Assembly: GCF_002002905.1 (NCBI RefSeq)
Contig: NZ_CP019509.1
Location: 3,095,001 to 3,159,000 of the forward strand
Source: Aquaspirillum sp. LM1
GTDB taxonomy: Bacteria; Pseudomonadota; Gammaproteobacteria; Burkholderiales; Aquaspirillaceae
Reading direction: 5' to 3'
Length of the DNA stretch: 64,000 bases
This document shows, piece by piece, positions 34,694-43,767 of this stretch. A model generated the notes under the pieces. The model was not told the origin of the DNA, ran no database searches, and saw only the letters and a list, made by a program, of their open reading frames with translations. Every line of letters begins with the position of its first letter. The first letter of the stretch is position 1. Both the position numbers and the translations under genes were made by a program.

Positions 34694-35554
34694 ATGGCTT
34701 TCCGTTCCGCCCCGCTGCTTGCCTTATCCCTGCTGGCTGCTGCTTCGTCTGCCCTGGCGGCTGACTGGAGCGATACGTCCATTGGCTATCGCTACGGCAA
34801 GCAGTTTGCCGAGCCGTTCAACCAGAAAGACATCAGCAAGAGCATCATCAACCTCACCCACGCCAGCGGTTACCAGTATGGCAGCAACTTCTTCAACGCC
34901 GACCTGCTGCTGGCCGACAAAAACGACCCGGCCAGCGTGGGCTCGAATACCGGTTCGCAAGAAGTGTATGTGGTGTACCGCCACACCCTGGATCTGGGCA
35001 AGGTGACGGGCGCTAACCTGAAATTCGGCCCGGTGCGCGGCCTGGGCTTGACCGCTGGCTTTGACATCAACACCAAGGACGACGCCGGCTACAACTCGAA
35101 AAAACGCATGTGGATGGCTGGCCCGACGGTGATGTTTGACGTGCCGGGCTTTTTGAACATGAGCCTGCTGCAGCTGTGGGAAAGCAACGCGCCGTACAAT
35201 GGCTATAGCAAAACCAGCGTGGAGCGCTACAGCTACGATGCCCACCCGATGCTGAACCTGGCCTGGGGCATTCCGTTCTCCATTGGATCGCTGCCGCTGT
35301 CGTTTGAAGGCTACGCCAACTTTATCGCCGCCAAGGGCAAAAACGAATTTGGCGTGGGCACCAAACCCGAAACCAATATCGACATGATGCTGATGTACGA
35401 CCTCAGCCCGCTGGTCAACGCCCAGAAAAAAACCTTCCGCGTTGGCCTGGAATACCAATACTGGCGCAACAAGTTTGGCAACGACCACAAGGGTACCGCC
35501 GGTAAGGGGGCCTTTGCCAAAACCCCGATGATCCGGGCGGAATATCACTTCTGA
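34694..35554 (+). CDS. Tsx-like outer-membrane nucleoside channel
   Basis: A 286-aa outer-membrane beta-barrel protein. Signal peptide MAFRSAPLLALSLLAAASSALA, mature start ADWSDTSIGYRYG, and a final strand ending in Phe (IRAEYHF), the usual signal for barrel assembly. The alternating pattern with KQFAEPFNQKDISKSI and EVYVVYRHT fits the nucleoside-specific channel (Tsx) family. It would let nucleosides or similar solutes cross the outer membrane, which fits the purine cluster 6-17 kb away. ATG 34694 follows AGGAG. Confidence 0.8.
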   Translation: MAFRSAPLLALSLLAAASSALAADWSDTSIGYRYGKQFAEPFNQKDISKSIINLTHASGYQYGSNFFNADLLLADKNDPASVGSNTGSQEVYVVYRHTLDLGKVTGANLKFGPVRGLGLTAGFDINTKDDAGYNSKKRMWMAGPTVMFDVPGFLNMSLLQLWESNAPYNGYSKTSVERYSYDAHPMLNLAWGIPFSIGSLPLSFEGYANFIAAKGKNEFGVGTKPETNIDMMLMYDLSPLVNAQKKTFRVGLEYQYWRNKFGNDHKGTAGKGAFAKTPMIRAEYHF

Positions 35555-35560
35555 GCCCGC

Positions 35561-35597
35561 GCGGGGCGTGTCTGGCCATGTGCTGGCCACGCCCCGC
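35561..35597. terminator. Stem-loop between convergent genes
   Basis: Ten-base perfect stem GCGGGGCGTG / CACGCCCCGC with a 17-base loop, seven bases after the Tsx-like stop and just beyond the 41-aa ORF on the other strand. No T-run, so efficiency is uncertain. Confidence 0.5.
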
Positions 35598-35602
35598 CAG
35601 TG

Positions 35603-35728
35603 TTACCGGCAAAAAGACCACAGCGCCGACCACGCCAGCACATGCTCCGGCTGCAAGTAAGCCAGAAACCCCTGGTAACACCCATACAGCAGCGCCATTC
35701 CGCCCAGCACTTTCAGCACCCGGCTCAT
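35603..35728 (-). CDS. Possible 41-aa membrane protein coupled to the MFS gene
   Basis: The ATG overlaps the MFS transporter stop as ATGA (35725-35728), the classic sign of translational coupling. The product is MSRVLKVLGGMALLYGCYQG followed by FLAYLQPEHVLAW and ends FCR: one hydrophobic helix (about residues 5-25) with a short polar tail. It resembles small transporter-associated membrane proteins in size only; no family recognised. Confidence 0.45.
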   Translation of the reverse strand: MSRVLKVLGGMALLYGCYQGFLAYLQPEHVLAWSALWSFCR

Positions 35729-36996
35729 GCACATGGGCGCAGGCTCAGGGCGGCTGGCCGGGATACGGGCTGGTCGTTGATCGGCCAGTGCAGCAGCGCT
35801 GCCACGCCGCCCAGGCCGATGCCGACCAGCCACACCAGGTCATACGAACGGGTGGTGTCGTATAAATACCCGCCCAGCCATACCCCAAAAAACGCGCCTA
35901 ACTGGTGGCCAAAAAACACCAGGCCAAACAGGGTGGTGAGGTATTTCACCCCAAAAATTTGCGCAATCACGCCATTGGTCAGCGGCACTGTGCCCAGCCA
36001 GACAAAGCCCATCGCCAGGCAAAACAGATACAGGCTGGCGTGGCTCAGTGGCAGCACAAAAAACAGCGCCATCACCCCGGCCCGCAGCACATAGATGGCC
36101 GCCAGCAGATAGGTGCGGCGAAACATCCCGCCCAGCCAGCCACAGCAATAAGTGCCCAGCACATTGCTTAGCGCAATCAGCGCCAGCCCCACCACCGCCG
36201 CATTGCCCGACAAGCCTTTGCCCAGCAGATACGCCGGCAGGTGCAGGGCAATGAATGCCAGCTGAAAGCCACAGGCAAAAAAGCCCAGGCTGAGCAACCA
36301 GAACCCGCGATGCTGAAAGGCCTCGCGCAGGGCGGTGCGCAGGCTGTGCTCCGGCCCGGCACGCGGGCCATCATCCGGCAGCGCATCACGCAGTGGCCAG
36401 GCCAGTGGCAGAGCCAGCGCGCAGCATAGCGCCAGCGCCAGCAGCGCACCCGACCACGACAGCTGGTCAATCAAGCCTTGCACCAGCGGCACCATGGCAA
36501 ACTGACCCAGTCCGCCCAGCGCACCCGCCACACCCAGCGCCCAGCCGCGACGGCTGGGGGGCACCATGCGGCTGAGCGCGCCGTACACCACGCCAAACGA
36601 CGTGCCGGACAGGGCAATGCCAATGCACAGCCCGGCAGACAGGGTCAGCTCAAGCGGTGTGGCCGCCAGGCGCATGCCGGCCAGGCCCAGTGCGTACAGC
36701 AGCAGGCCCGGCACAATCACCCGGCGCGCGCCAAACCGGTCTGCCAGCATGCCGGTAAACGGCTGGGCCAGCCCCCAGACCAGATTCTGCACGGCGATGG
36801 CAAAGCCAAACACCTCCCGGCTCCACTGGTGATCCAGGGTCATGGGCAACTGAAACATGCCGCCCGCGTGGCGAACGCCCAACGCCAGCCCCATGATCAC
36901 GCCGCCCGCCAGCACCCACACCCAGGGCTGGTCATGCCATCTGCCGGGGGGATGGCTGGCGCGGGAGGGGGTGGGGTCTGCATGTGTGCTGTGCAT
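35725..36996 (-). CDS. MFS transporter
   Basis: A 423-aa protein with 12 predicted membrane helices and the MFS loop motif GMLADRFGARRV between helices 2 and 3. The repeat in the second half (LGGMFRRTYLLA) is also present. It resembles oxalate/formate and monocarboxylate antiporter-type members, but substrate is unknown. Divergent from a LysR-type regulator with 96 bases between starts, which probably controls it. Confidence 0.88.
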   Translation of the reverse strand: MHSTHADPTPSRASHPPGRWHDQPWVWVLAGGVIMGLALGVRHAGGMFQLPMTLDHQWSREVFGFAIAVQNLVWGLAQPFTGMLADRFGARRVIVPGLLLYALGLAGMRLAATPLELTLSAGLCIGIALSGTSFGVVYGALSRMVPPSRRGWALGVAGALGGLGQFAMVPLVQGLIDQLSWSGALLALALCCALALPLAWPLRDALPDDGPRAGPEHSLRTALREAFQHRGFWLLSLGFFACGFQLAFIALHLPAYLLGKGLSGNAAVVGLALIALSNVLGTYCCGWLGGMFRRTYLLAAIYVLRAGVMALFFVLPLSHASLYLFCLAMGFVWLGTVPLTNGVIAQIFGVKYLTTLFGLVFFGHQLGAFFGVWLGGYLYDTTRSYDLVWLVGIGLGGVAALLHWPINDQPVSRPAALSLRPCA

Positions 36997-37092
36997 GTTT
37001 ATCTCTGCTATGGCGGGAGGTAAAAGCCCATTAGAATGGAGTTTCCCGGCAGGCTCAATTGAGTTTTTTGCCCTTATCCATGAGGTTTGATC

Positions 37093-38007
37093 ATGTCAGT
37101 CAGCCTGTCGAAAATCCCGTCCATCGACCTGTTGCGCGGCTTTGTCGCCGTGGGGCGGCGCATGAGCATTACCCAGGCCGCCACCGATCTGTTTCTCACC
37201 CAGTCGGCGGTCAGCCGGCAAGTGCATGGTCTGGAAACCGCGCTGGGGGTGAAGTTGTTTGACCGCGTGCATCGGGCCATCCGCTTCACGCCGGAAGGCG
37301 AGCGGCTGTTTCTGGTGGCCGACAGCGTGATGCAGCAATTGCAGGACGCCATCGGCGCGCTGGAAGACCGCCAGCGCCAGCGGCCCGTCACGCTGACCGC
37401 CAGTGTGGGGTTTGTCGGTTTGTGGCTGCTGCCGCGCCTGGGGCGTTTTCAGCAGCTGCACCCCGAGGTGGAAGTGCGCCTGTCCGCCAGCAACCAGATC
37501 ATCGACCTGCGCAAGGAAGGGCTGGACATCGCCATCCGCTACTGCCCGCAAGCCAGCCTGCCCGCCGGGGCCATCCGGCTGTTTGGCGAAACGATTTTCC
37601 CGGTGGCGCACCCCAGCCTGGGGCTGAGCGCGCTGGATACGCCGGCACTGATTGCCGAATCGACCCTGCTGGAATTTGAAGGCGACCCCTCACCCTGCTG
37701 GCAATGGTTTTGCTGGCTGGAAGCGCAAGGCTGGGCTGGCGTCCGGCCCAAGAGCATTGTCCGCTTCAACCTGTACGATCAAGTGATTCACGCCGCCGTG
37801 GCCGGGCAGGGCATTGCGCTGGGGCGCGGCCAGCTGATCCAGCCGATGCTGGATGATGGCCGGCTGGTGGCACTGAGCACCCCGCAGCCGGGGCCGGCGT
37901 CGAGCAAGGTGTATTGTCTGATCGAGCGCGACGATGCGCCCACCCGGCAGGCGCAGGCGCTGAGAGACTGGATTTGCGCCGAAGCGCGGGTCACCGATGC
38001 GCTGTAA
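37093..38007 (+). CDS. LysR-family transcriptional regulator
   Basis: A 304-aa regulator of the GcvA/DsdC-like branch. The N-terminal winged helix-turn-helix is clear (MSITQAATDLFLTQSAVSRQVHGLETALGVKLFDR region, about residues 24-58), followed by the two-lobed effector domain with LRKEGLDIAIRY at about 136-147. ATG 37093 lies 11 bases after TGAGG. Divergent from the MFS gene, the usual LysR arrangement. Confidence 0.93.
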   Translation: MSVSLSKIPSIDLLRGFVAVGRRMSITQAATDLFLTQSAVSRQVHGLETALGVKLFDRVHRAIRFTPEGERLFLVADSVMQQLQDAIGALEDRQRQRPVTLTASVGFVGLWLLPRLGRFQQLHPEVEVRLSASNQIIDLRKEGLDIAIRYCPQASLPAGAIRLFGETIFPVAHPSLGLSALDTPALIAESTLLEFEGDPSPCWQWFCWLEAQGWAGVRPKSIVRFNLYDQVIHAAVAGQGIALGRGQLIQPMLDDGRLVALSTPQPGPASSKVYCLIERDDAPTRQAQALRDWICAEARVTDAL

Positions 38008-38036
38008 CGGCGCACTGAACAGGGGAAGGTTACGCT

Positions 38037-38468
38037 TTAGCCAGCCCCGCTGGAGAATGTCACCTGGGCAATCCAGTGCTGTTGCCGTCTGGCCAGCCTG
38101 GCCGACAGGCTTTCGCCATCAAAATGGCTGACGCTGTATCGAAGCCGCGCGGGGTCGAGGTGTTGCAGCGTGTTCACATTGACCACGGCAAACAGCTGGC
38201 CATCAATCAGGCTGGTGGCCACCGGCACATCGCTGCATTCGCTGCAGGTATGGAACTGTGTGGTGTGGCTGGCAAAGGTATGCTGGAACACCCTGGACGG
38301 GCGCTGGATGGTGACATGGAGTGTGGCTGATGGGTGCGATGTCCACACCGCCGCGTGCGCGGAGCAGAACGTACAACGGCACACCCGTGCCGGGATTTCC
38401 GCTGGATCGGGCGTCCATTCCAGCGTGAATGTCATATTGCCGCATTGGCAGCTGCCGTTAAGTTGCAT
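38037..38468 (-). CDS. GFA/CENP-V-domain protein
   Basis: A 143-aa zinc-binding protein of the GFA (glutathione-dependent formaldehyde-activating) fold. Cysteine pattern: GSCQCGNM near the start, CRCTFCSAH in the middle, and CSEC about residue 75, the usual two-zinc set. The fold is shared by many proteins of unknown substrate, so enzyme activity is not claimed. ATG 38468 follows GGAGA; longer in-frame starts are not needed. Confidence 0.82.
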   Translation of the reverse strand: MQLNGSCQCGNMTFTLEWTPDPAEIPARVCRCTFCSAHAAVWTSHPSATLHVTIQRPSRVFQHTFASHTTQFHTCSECSDVPVATSLIDGQLFAVVNVNTLQHLDPARLRYSVSHFDGESLSARLARRQQHWIAQVTFSSGAG

Positions 38469-38560
38469 GCAAGTCTCCCCGGTTTTTGTGCGCATCATCA
38501 CGGTTCTTGCGCCCATCCGGGCTAAAATGGCCGGCCTTATCCCCCCTGATGGAGTTGGCC

Positions 38561-39457
38561 ATGCGCCCTGAATCTGTCAAAACCTGGCTGCAAGCCCTGC
38601 AGGCCAGGATTGTCACCCAACTTGAAGCGGTTGATGGCCAGGCGTTTCGCCGCGATGGCTGGGAGCGTCCCACGGGCGGCGGTGGCCTGTCCTGTGTGAT
38701 CGAAGAAGGCGGCGTGTTCGAGCGCGGCGGGGTGAATTTCTCGCACGTCACCGGCCCGTCGCTGCCGCCCTCGGCCACCGCCGCCCGCCCCGAGCTGGCT
38801 GGCCGCGCCTTTGAAGCCATGGGCGTGTCGCTGGTGTTGCACCCGCGCAACCCCCATGTGCCGACGGTGCATATGAATGTGCGTTATTTTGTCGCCACAG
38901 CCGAAGGCCAGGAGCCAGTGTGGTGGTTTGGCGGCGGCATGGATCTCACCCCGTATTACGGCGAGGTGGACGACGCGGTGCATTTTCATCGCACCTGCCA
39001 GCAGGCGCTGCAGCCATTTGGCGAGCACTATCATCCGCAGTTCAAAGCCTGGTGCGACCGCTATTTTTTCCTCAAGCACCGTAACGAACCGCGCGGCGTG
39101 GGCGGGATTTTCTTTGACGACCTCAACGAAGGCGGTTTTGACCACTGCTTTGCCCTGACCCAGTCGGTGGGGGAACACTTCGTCAACGCCTACCTGCCCA
39201 TCGTCGAACGCCAGCGCGGTCAGGCCTACAGCGAGCAACAGCGCGACTGGCAAGCTTACCGCCGTGGCCGTTATGTCGAGTTCAATCTGGTGTTTGACCG
39301 AGGCACCCTGTTTGGCCTGCAATCCGGCGGGCGCACCGAATCCATTTTGATGTCGATGCCACCCATCGTCAAATGGCGCTACGACTGGCAGCCAGAGGCC
39401 GGCAGCGTGGAAGCGCAGCTGATGAGCGAGTTTCTGATTGGGCGAGACTGGGTGTAA
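38561..39457 (+). CDS. hemF: Coproporphyrinogen III oxidase, oxygen-dependent
   Basis: Makes protoporphyrinogen IX in heme synthesis using oxygen. 298 aa, family length. Conserved motifs: [20 protein letters not shown] (about residues 39-58), [24 protein letters not shown] (about 120-132), [11 protein letters not shown] and [15 protein letters not shown] 38561 follows GGAG by six bases. Divergent from the GFA-domain gene. Its presence indicates an aerobic life style. Confidence 0.97.
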   Translation: MRPESVKTWLQALQARIVTQLEAVDGQAFRRDGWERPTGGGGLSCVIEEGGVFERGGVNFSHVTGPSLPPSATAARPELAGRAFEAMGVSLVLHPRNPHVPTVHMNVRYFVATAEGQEPVWWFGGGMDLTPYYGEVDDAVHFHRTCQQALQPFGEHYHPQFKAWCDRYFFLKHRNEPRGVGGIFFDDLNEGGFDHCFALTQSVGEHFVNAYLPIVERQRGQAYSEQQRDWQAYRRGRYVEFNLVFDRGTLFGLQSGGRTESILMSMPPIVKWRYDWQPEAGSVEAQLMSEFLIGRDWV

Positions 39458-39540
39458 GCATTGGGGCGATGCCTGGCCTGTCGGGGCAGCCTGGATGTGA
39501 TCCCCGACTGCACGCCGCCAGCCCGATACGACATGGGGGC

Positions 39541-40236
39541 TTAGCGCGCCACTTCCACCCGGTTGCGCCCGCCGCCCTTGGCGCGATACAAGGCGGCGTC
39601 GGCGTGCTGGTAGGCCTCGTGCACGTCGGCCAGCAGCACCGCCACGCCGGCGCTGATGCTGACCATCAGGCAGTGGCCGCCGTCCTCAAACGGCTGGCTG
39701 GCAATGCGTTCGCGCAGGTTTTCCGCCAGAATCGCCGCCTCGCTCAGCCGCATGGCCGGGCACAGCACCATGAACTCCTCGCCGCCGAGGCGGCCCAGCA
39801 TGGCTTCTTCCGGCAGGTTGCGCAGAATGCGCTGGGTCAGCTCCACCAGCGTGGCGTCGCCACAGGGGTGGCCATAGTGGTCGTTGATGCGCTTGAAGTG
39901 GTCGATGTCCAGCAGAATCACCGCACCCATGGCGTGTTCGGCCCGCACGGTGATGGCCGCCCGGTTGAGTACGCCGGTCAGCGCGTCGTGGGTGGCTTCG
40001 TATTCCAGCCGGCGGGCCAGCTCGCCCAGCCGGCTGTTGAGCTGGTTCATTTCTGCTTCGCGGCGGTCAGACTGGCTGATCATCCGCCGGGTTTCCCGCA
40101 CCATTCGCTCAAAGTGGGTAAGCAGCGTCAACAGCGCCTGCCGATAATCGGCGGCGCTGGCGTGGGGATTGGCCAACACCTGGCGGCTGGCATCGGCCAC
40201 CAGGGTTTCCATGGCAAAGAGATCAAAGTCGGACAT
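39541..40236 (-). CDS. Soluble GGDEF diguanylate cyclase
   Basis: A 231-aa cytosolic protein: an N-terminal helical region of about 90 residues without a recognised sensor domain, then a GGDEF domain with THDALTGVLNR entry and active site RLGGEEF, an accepted active variant. The helical part may bind another protein or dimerise. ATG 40236 is preferred over an in-frame GTG 19 codons earlier. Convergent with hemF, with 83 bases between. Confidence 0.92.
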   Translation of the reverse strand: MSDFDLFAMETLVADASRQVLANPHASAADYRQALLTLLTHFERMVRETRRMISQSDRREAEMNQLNSRLGELARRLEYEATHDALTGVLNRAAITVRAEHAMGAVILLDIDHFKRINDHYGHPCGDATLVELTQRILRNLPEEAMLGRLGGEEFMVLCPAMRLSEAAILAENLRERIASQPFEDGGHCLMVSISAGVAVLLADVHEAYQHADAALYRAKGGGRNRVEVAR

Positions 40237-40530
40237 GGCAGATTGCCAGCTTAGTGGCTGATGATGACGATTTGATGACGTGTCATCTGCCACGCTCGCG
40301 CAGACCGCTTGCCAGGCGCGGTGCCTGAGCGCAGACCCGCCCGGTTTTGCTCAGAAGATGTTTAATATTCTAAACTCTCTGCGGCCATTCACCTGGCTAT
40401 GGTAGCCTGTCAGGCCCATTTTGCCGGCTTTGGCCGCTTGCTGTTTAACAAGCTATTGCATGTTTTCGGTATCTGACCGAAGGCGCCGCACCAGCAAACC
40501 GCAGGGCCGGCTGTTCTGGAGTATTGATTG

Positions 40531-41430
40531 ATGGAATCCCGTTCGCCCCGCCTGTGGGGCACTGTGTGCGTGCTGGTGTCGGCAACCGCGTTTGGCAGCA
40601 TGGCCATTTTTGCCAAGCTGGCCTACGCCGCTGGCCTGACAACCTCTTCGCTGCTGTTTTTGCGCTTTACCCTGGCCGGGCTGTGCCTGCTGCCCATTGT
40701 GCTGATTGGCCGGCTGCCCTGGCCGCGTGGCAGCGCCTTGCTGGCGCTGCTGGTGATGGGCGGTGTGTGCTACACCGGCAATTCACAAACCTTTTTCATG
40801 GCGCTGAACTACGCGCCGGCGGGCACGGTGGCGCTGCTGCTGTATTTGTATCCGGTGCTGGTGATGCTGCTGTCGGCAGCGCTGTTCGGGGAAACGCTCA
40901 CGGCACGCAAATGGCTGGCTGCCGGGCTGACTTTTTCCGGGCTGGTGGTCACCCTGGGGCTGGAATTGTCCGGCCAGCCACTGGGCATTGCCCTGGGGGT
41001 GGCGTCGGCGCTGATTTATTCCTGCTATATCCTGCTGGGCGGGCGCTTCACCACCGGCAGCCACCCGATTTCTTCGGCCTGCGTGGTGTTTCTGGCCGCC
41101 AGCGTCAGCAATGGGCTGATTGTGCTGGCGCAAGGCGATGGGCTGGTGTGGCCGCATAATGCCGCCGGCTGGCTGGCGCTGCTGGCGATTGCGTTGATTT
41201 GCACCGTGCTGGCGATTGTCGGGTTTTTAATTGGCATCAAGCGCATTGGTGCTACCCAGGCGTCGATGATTTCCACCTTCGAGCCGGTGGTTACCGTGCT
41301 GCTGGCCGCCGCCTGGCTGGGCGAAGCGGTCACCTTGTCGCAACTGCTGGGTGGCGTGCTGATTCTGGCTGGAGTGTGGCTGCTGTCGCGCCCGGCAGCC
41401 GAGGTGGCGGTCAGCGATATTCATGAGTGA
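40531..41430 (+). CDS. EamA-family (DMT) transporter
   Basis: A 299-aa inner-membrane protein with ten predicted helices in two EamA repeats. Motifs: FGSMAIFAKLAY in helix 1, ALNYAPAGTVALLLYLYPV near the end of repeat 1 and MISTFEPVVTVLLAAAWLGE at the matching place in repeat 2. Members export amino acids or other metabolites; substrate unknown. ATG 40531 follows GGAG by nine bases; a TTG one codon before it is disregarded. Confidence 0.9.
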   Translation: MESRSPRLWGTVCVLVSATAFGSMAIFAKLAYAAGLTTSSLLFLRFTLAGLCLLPIVLIGRLPWPRGSALLALLVMGGVCYTGNSQTFFMALNYAPAGTVALLLYLYPVLVMLLSAALFGETLTARKWLAAGLTFSGLVVTLGLELSGQPLGIALGVASALIYSCYILLGGRFTTGSHPISSACVVFLAASVSNGLIVLAQGDGLVWPHNAAGWLALLAIALICTVLAIVGFLIGIKRIGATQASMISTFEPVVTVLLAAAWLGEAVTLSQLLGGVLILAGVWLLSRPAAEVAVSDIHE

Positions 41431-41492
41431 TGCCATGGCGCTGGCCGGATCTCGCGCCAGCGCAAAAACCTCCACGCCTGGCGCGTTGCGCC

Positions 41493-42281
41493 CTACGCCA
41501 GCAGGGCCTGCAATTCGCTGAAAAAGCGCTTGTCGCGCGCGTACTGTCCTTCGGCCAGGAAGGCTTTCTGCTGTTCCAGCGCCGCCAGAAAATTGCTGAC
41601 AATGCGGCGATAGCTGTCGATTTCCTGCACCGGATAATTCGACCCGACGCTCTGGCCGTCAATCTGTAGGCCGTACACGGCACCGTGCATTGTCAGGCTG
41701 TAAGTCATCATCTCGCCGTCGTCCATATTGGCCGTGGCCTGAAACCAGGCTTCCTTGAAGCCAACCGGCGCATCTCGGGGCGGAAAGTGCATGGTGCGCG
41801 CTGCGCCGACTTCATCCACGCCGTCGTGGTTCAGGTCCACGCTATAGCCTTCCGGCAACAGCAGGTTCTGCGCGCCTTCTTCGCTCAGTTGAGTCGGGTC
41901 GATGGGGTCGGCCAGACAGTGGTTCTGCCGCACGGCCTCCAGCTCATCGGCAGACAGGCTTTGCAAAAACTGCCGGGCCTGGCTGATGCCACCGCTGCTA
42001 TACGCCTTGTTCAGCACGCCCGCGTAGGTGGCTTGTATCTGTGTGCTGACGCCACGCAAGGCCGAGAGTTCGGTATGGGTCACGCCCAGAATGGCTTCCA
42101 GCGAAGCCGCTTTGGCCGGCGGGGCGCTGGCGCTCGGGTTGGTGGCAGGCGCTGCGGCGCTGGCAGTGTTCAGCGCCTGATAGGCCGACTGATAATTCTG
42201 GTAAAAACGGCTGTCTGGGGTGTCACGGTAACCGCGACGCTGGCTGGCCGTTATGGGGGTGCCGGTAGGTCGAATCTGCAT
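41493..42281 (-). CDS. Uncharacterised protein with EF-hand-like loop
   Basis: A 262-aa protein without signal peptide or membrane segment. It starts MQIRPTGTPITASQRRGYRD and has a low-complexity Ala/Pro/Ser linker (about residues 40-60). In the middle sits DLNHDGVDEVG, which has the spacing of a calcium-binding DxNxDGxxD loop. The C-terminal third is helical and ends FFSELQALLA. I recognise no family. ATG 42281 follows AAAGG; a much longer in-frame ORF upstream overlaps dinB and is not coding. Confidence 0.7.
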   Translation of the reverse strand: MQIRPTGTPITASQRRGYRDTPDSRFYQNYQSAYQALNTASAAAPATNPSASAPPAKAASLEAILGVTHTELSALRGVSTQIQATYAGVLNKAYSSGGISQARQFLQSLSADELEAVRQNHCLADPIDPTQLSEEGAQNLLLPEGYSVDLNHDGVDEVGAARTMHFPPRDAPVGFKEAWFQATANMDDGEMMTYSLTMHGAVYGLQIDGQSVGSNYPVQEIDSYRRIVSNFLAALEQQKAFLAEGQYARDKRFFSELQALLA

Positions 42282-42476
42282 GATGGGGCCTTTCTCACGG
42301 TAAATTTTGCCGCTGTCCCCGGCGATTTGCCGGTTTTTGCGGGGGTATCCCATGGGGGTGAGCCTAAACAGCAGAAAGCATGCCCGCAGCCCTGACCTGC
42401 CGTCGGCGGTCAGCTGGGCGAACAAGACGAAGCCGCGCATACTGCAGGTTTCTCTGAAGTGGGCCTGGATCTCGCC

Positions 42477-43547
42477 GTGACGTTGCGCAAAATCATCCAT
42501 ATCGACTGTGACTGCTTTTTTGCGGCGGTGGAAATGCGCGACCACCCGGCCTGGCGGAACATTCCGCTGGCAGTAGGGGGTGCCGCCGATGCGCGTGGGG
42601 TGATTGCCACCTGCAATTACCCGGCCCGCCAGTTTGGTGTGCATTCGGCCATGCCGTCAGCGCAGGCGCTCAAGCGTTGCCCACAGCTGAAAATCGTGCC
42701 CGGCGACATGCCGCGCTACCGTGAGGCGTCGCTGGCGGTGCGGGCAATCTTTGCCCGCTATACCGATCTGGTTGAACCGGTGTCGCTGGATGAAGCGTAT
42801 CTGGATGTCACCGGCCAGCCGCATTGCCAGGGCAGCGCCACGCGCATGGCCGAGGCAATCCGGGCGGCCATTCGCCATGAAGTGGGCATTACCGCATCAG
42901 CCGGCATTGGCCCGAACAAGATGCTGGCCAAGATTGCCAGCGACTGGAACAAGCCGGACGGCCAGTGGCTGATTCGCCCGCAGGAGGTGGCGGCATTCAT
43001 GCCCGGCCTGCCCGTGCAGCGGCTCAACGGCGTGGGCCCGGCCACCGCCGCCCGACTGGCGGCGCTGGGGGTAAGCGACTGCGCCGGACTGCAAACCCTG
43101 ACGCGCGATGCGCTGATCCAGCAGTTTGGCCGCTTTGGCGAGCGGCTTTACCACATGGCGCGCGGCGAAGACGACCGCCCGGTGCGCAGCGAACGCGTGC
43201 GCCAGTCGCTCAGCGTGGAGCGCACCTATCCGCAGGATCTGCCTGACCTGGCTGCCTGTCAGGCGCGCCTGCCCGACCTGCTGGACGCCCTGCAGGCGCG
43301 CCTGAGCAACTGGCTGGCCAGTGGTGGCCAGTTTCGCGGCGCGTGGGTGAAAGTGCGGTTTGCCGATTTTCGCCAGACTACCGTCGAAGATGCACAGGCC
43401 ATGCTCAGCCTGTCCGCGCTGTCCGGCCTGTTGCAGCAGGCGCTGGCGCGCGGTGCTCAGCCGGTGCGCTTGCTTGGCGTGGGCGTGCGCCTGAGCGCCC
43501 CCACGACGCATCCTCAGCAGCTGGAATTGTTTGCTGTGCAGGGCTGA
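42477..43547 (+). CDS. dinB: DNA polymerase IV (Y-family)
   Basis: Error-prone translesion polymerase, 356 aa. Motifs: [18 protein letters not shown] with catalytic Asp10, SLDEAYLDV with the Asp-Glu pair near residue 105, the helix-hairpin-helix [17 protein letters not shown], and a C-terminal sliding-clamp motif QLELF near the end. The start is uncertain: GTG 42477 matches the family N-terminus best, with GTG 42459 the alternative; no clear ribosome site. No LexA-box was found upstream by eye. Divergent from the EF-hand-like gene. Confidence 0.93.
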   Translation: MTLRKIIHIDCDCFFAAVEMRDHPAWRNIPLAVGGAADARGVIATCNYPARQFGVHSAMPSAQALKRCPQLKIVPGDMPRYREASLAVRAIFARYTDLVEPVSLDEAYLDVTGQPHCQGSATRMAEAIRAAIRHEVGITASAGIGPNKMLAKIASDWNKPDGQWLIRPQEVAAFMPGLPVQRLNGVGPATAARLAALGVSDCAGLQTLTRDALIQQFGRFGERLYHMARGEDDRPVRSERVRQSLSVERTYPQDLPDLAACQARLPDLLDALQARLSNWLASGGQFRGAWVKVRFADFRQTTVEDAQAMLSLSALSGLLQQALARGAQPVRLLGVGVRLSAPTTHPQQLELFAVQG

Positions 43548-43665
43548 CCCCGCCTACCCACGTGTCACCCTGCGTAAAAACGCCCCACCTGGCCGTTGGC
43601 CGTCCACTTTCTGCGTGATTCAGCCATCGTTGGCTTGTCGGAACAGCATGCGTCTGCTAATACGT

Positions 43666-43687
43666 ATAAATACGGTATTGTATTTAT
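43666..43687. repeat. Eight-base palindrome upstream of MCP 1
   Basis: ATAAATAC-GGTATT-GTATTTAT, a perfect 8-base inverted repeat in an AT-rich stretch 80 bases before the chemoreceptor ATG. A possible operator or leader stem. Confidence 0.5.
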
Positions 43688-43767
43688 CCATTTTCTTCTA
43701 CGTGCATGCCATAAACCCCGGCATCCTCCTGCCATCAGGCGTGATGCCAAACAATGTGAGTCCTGTA

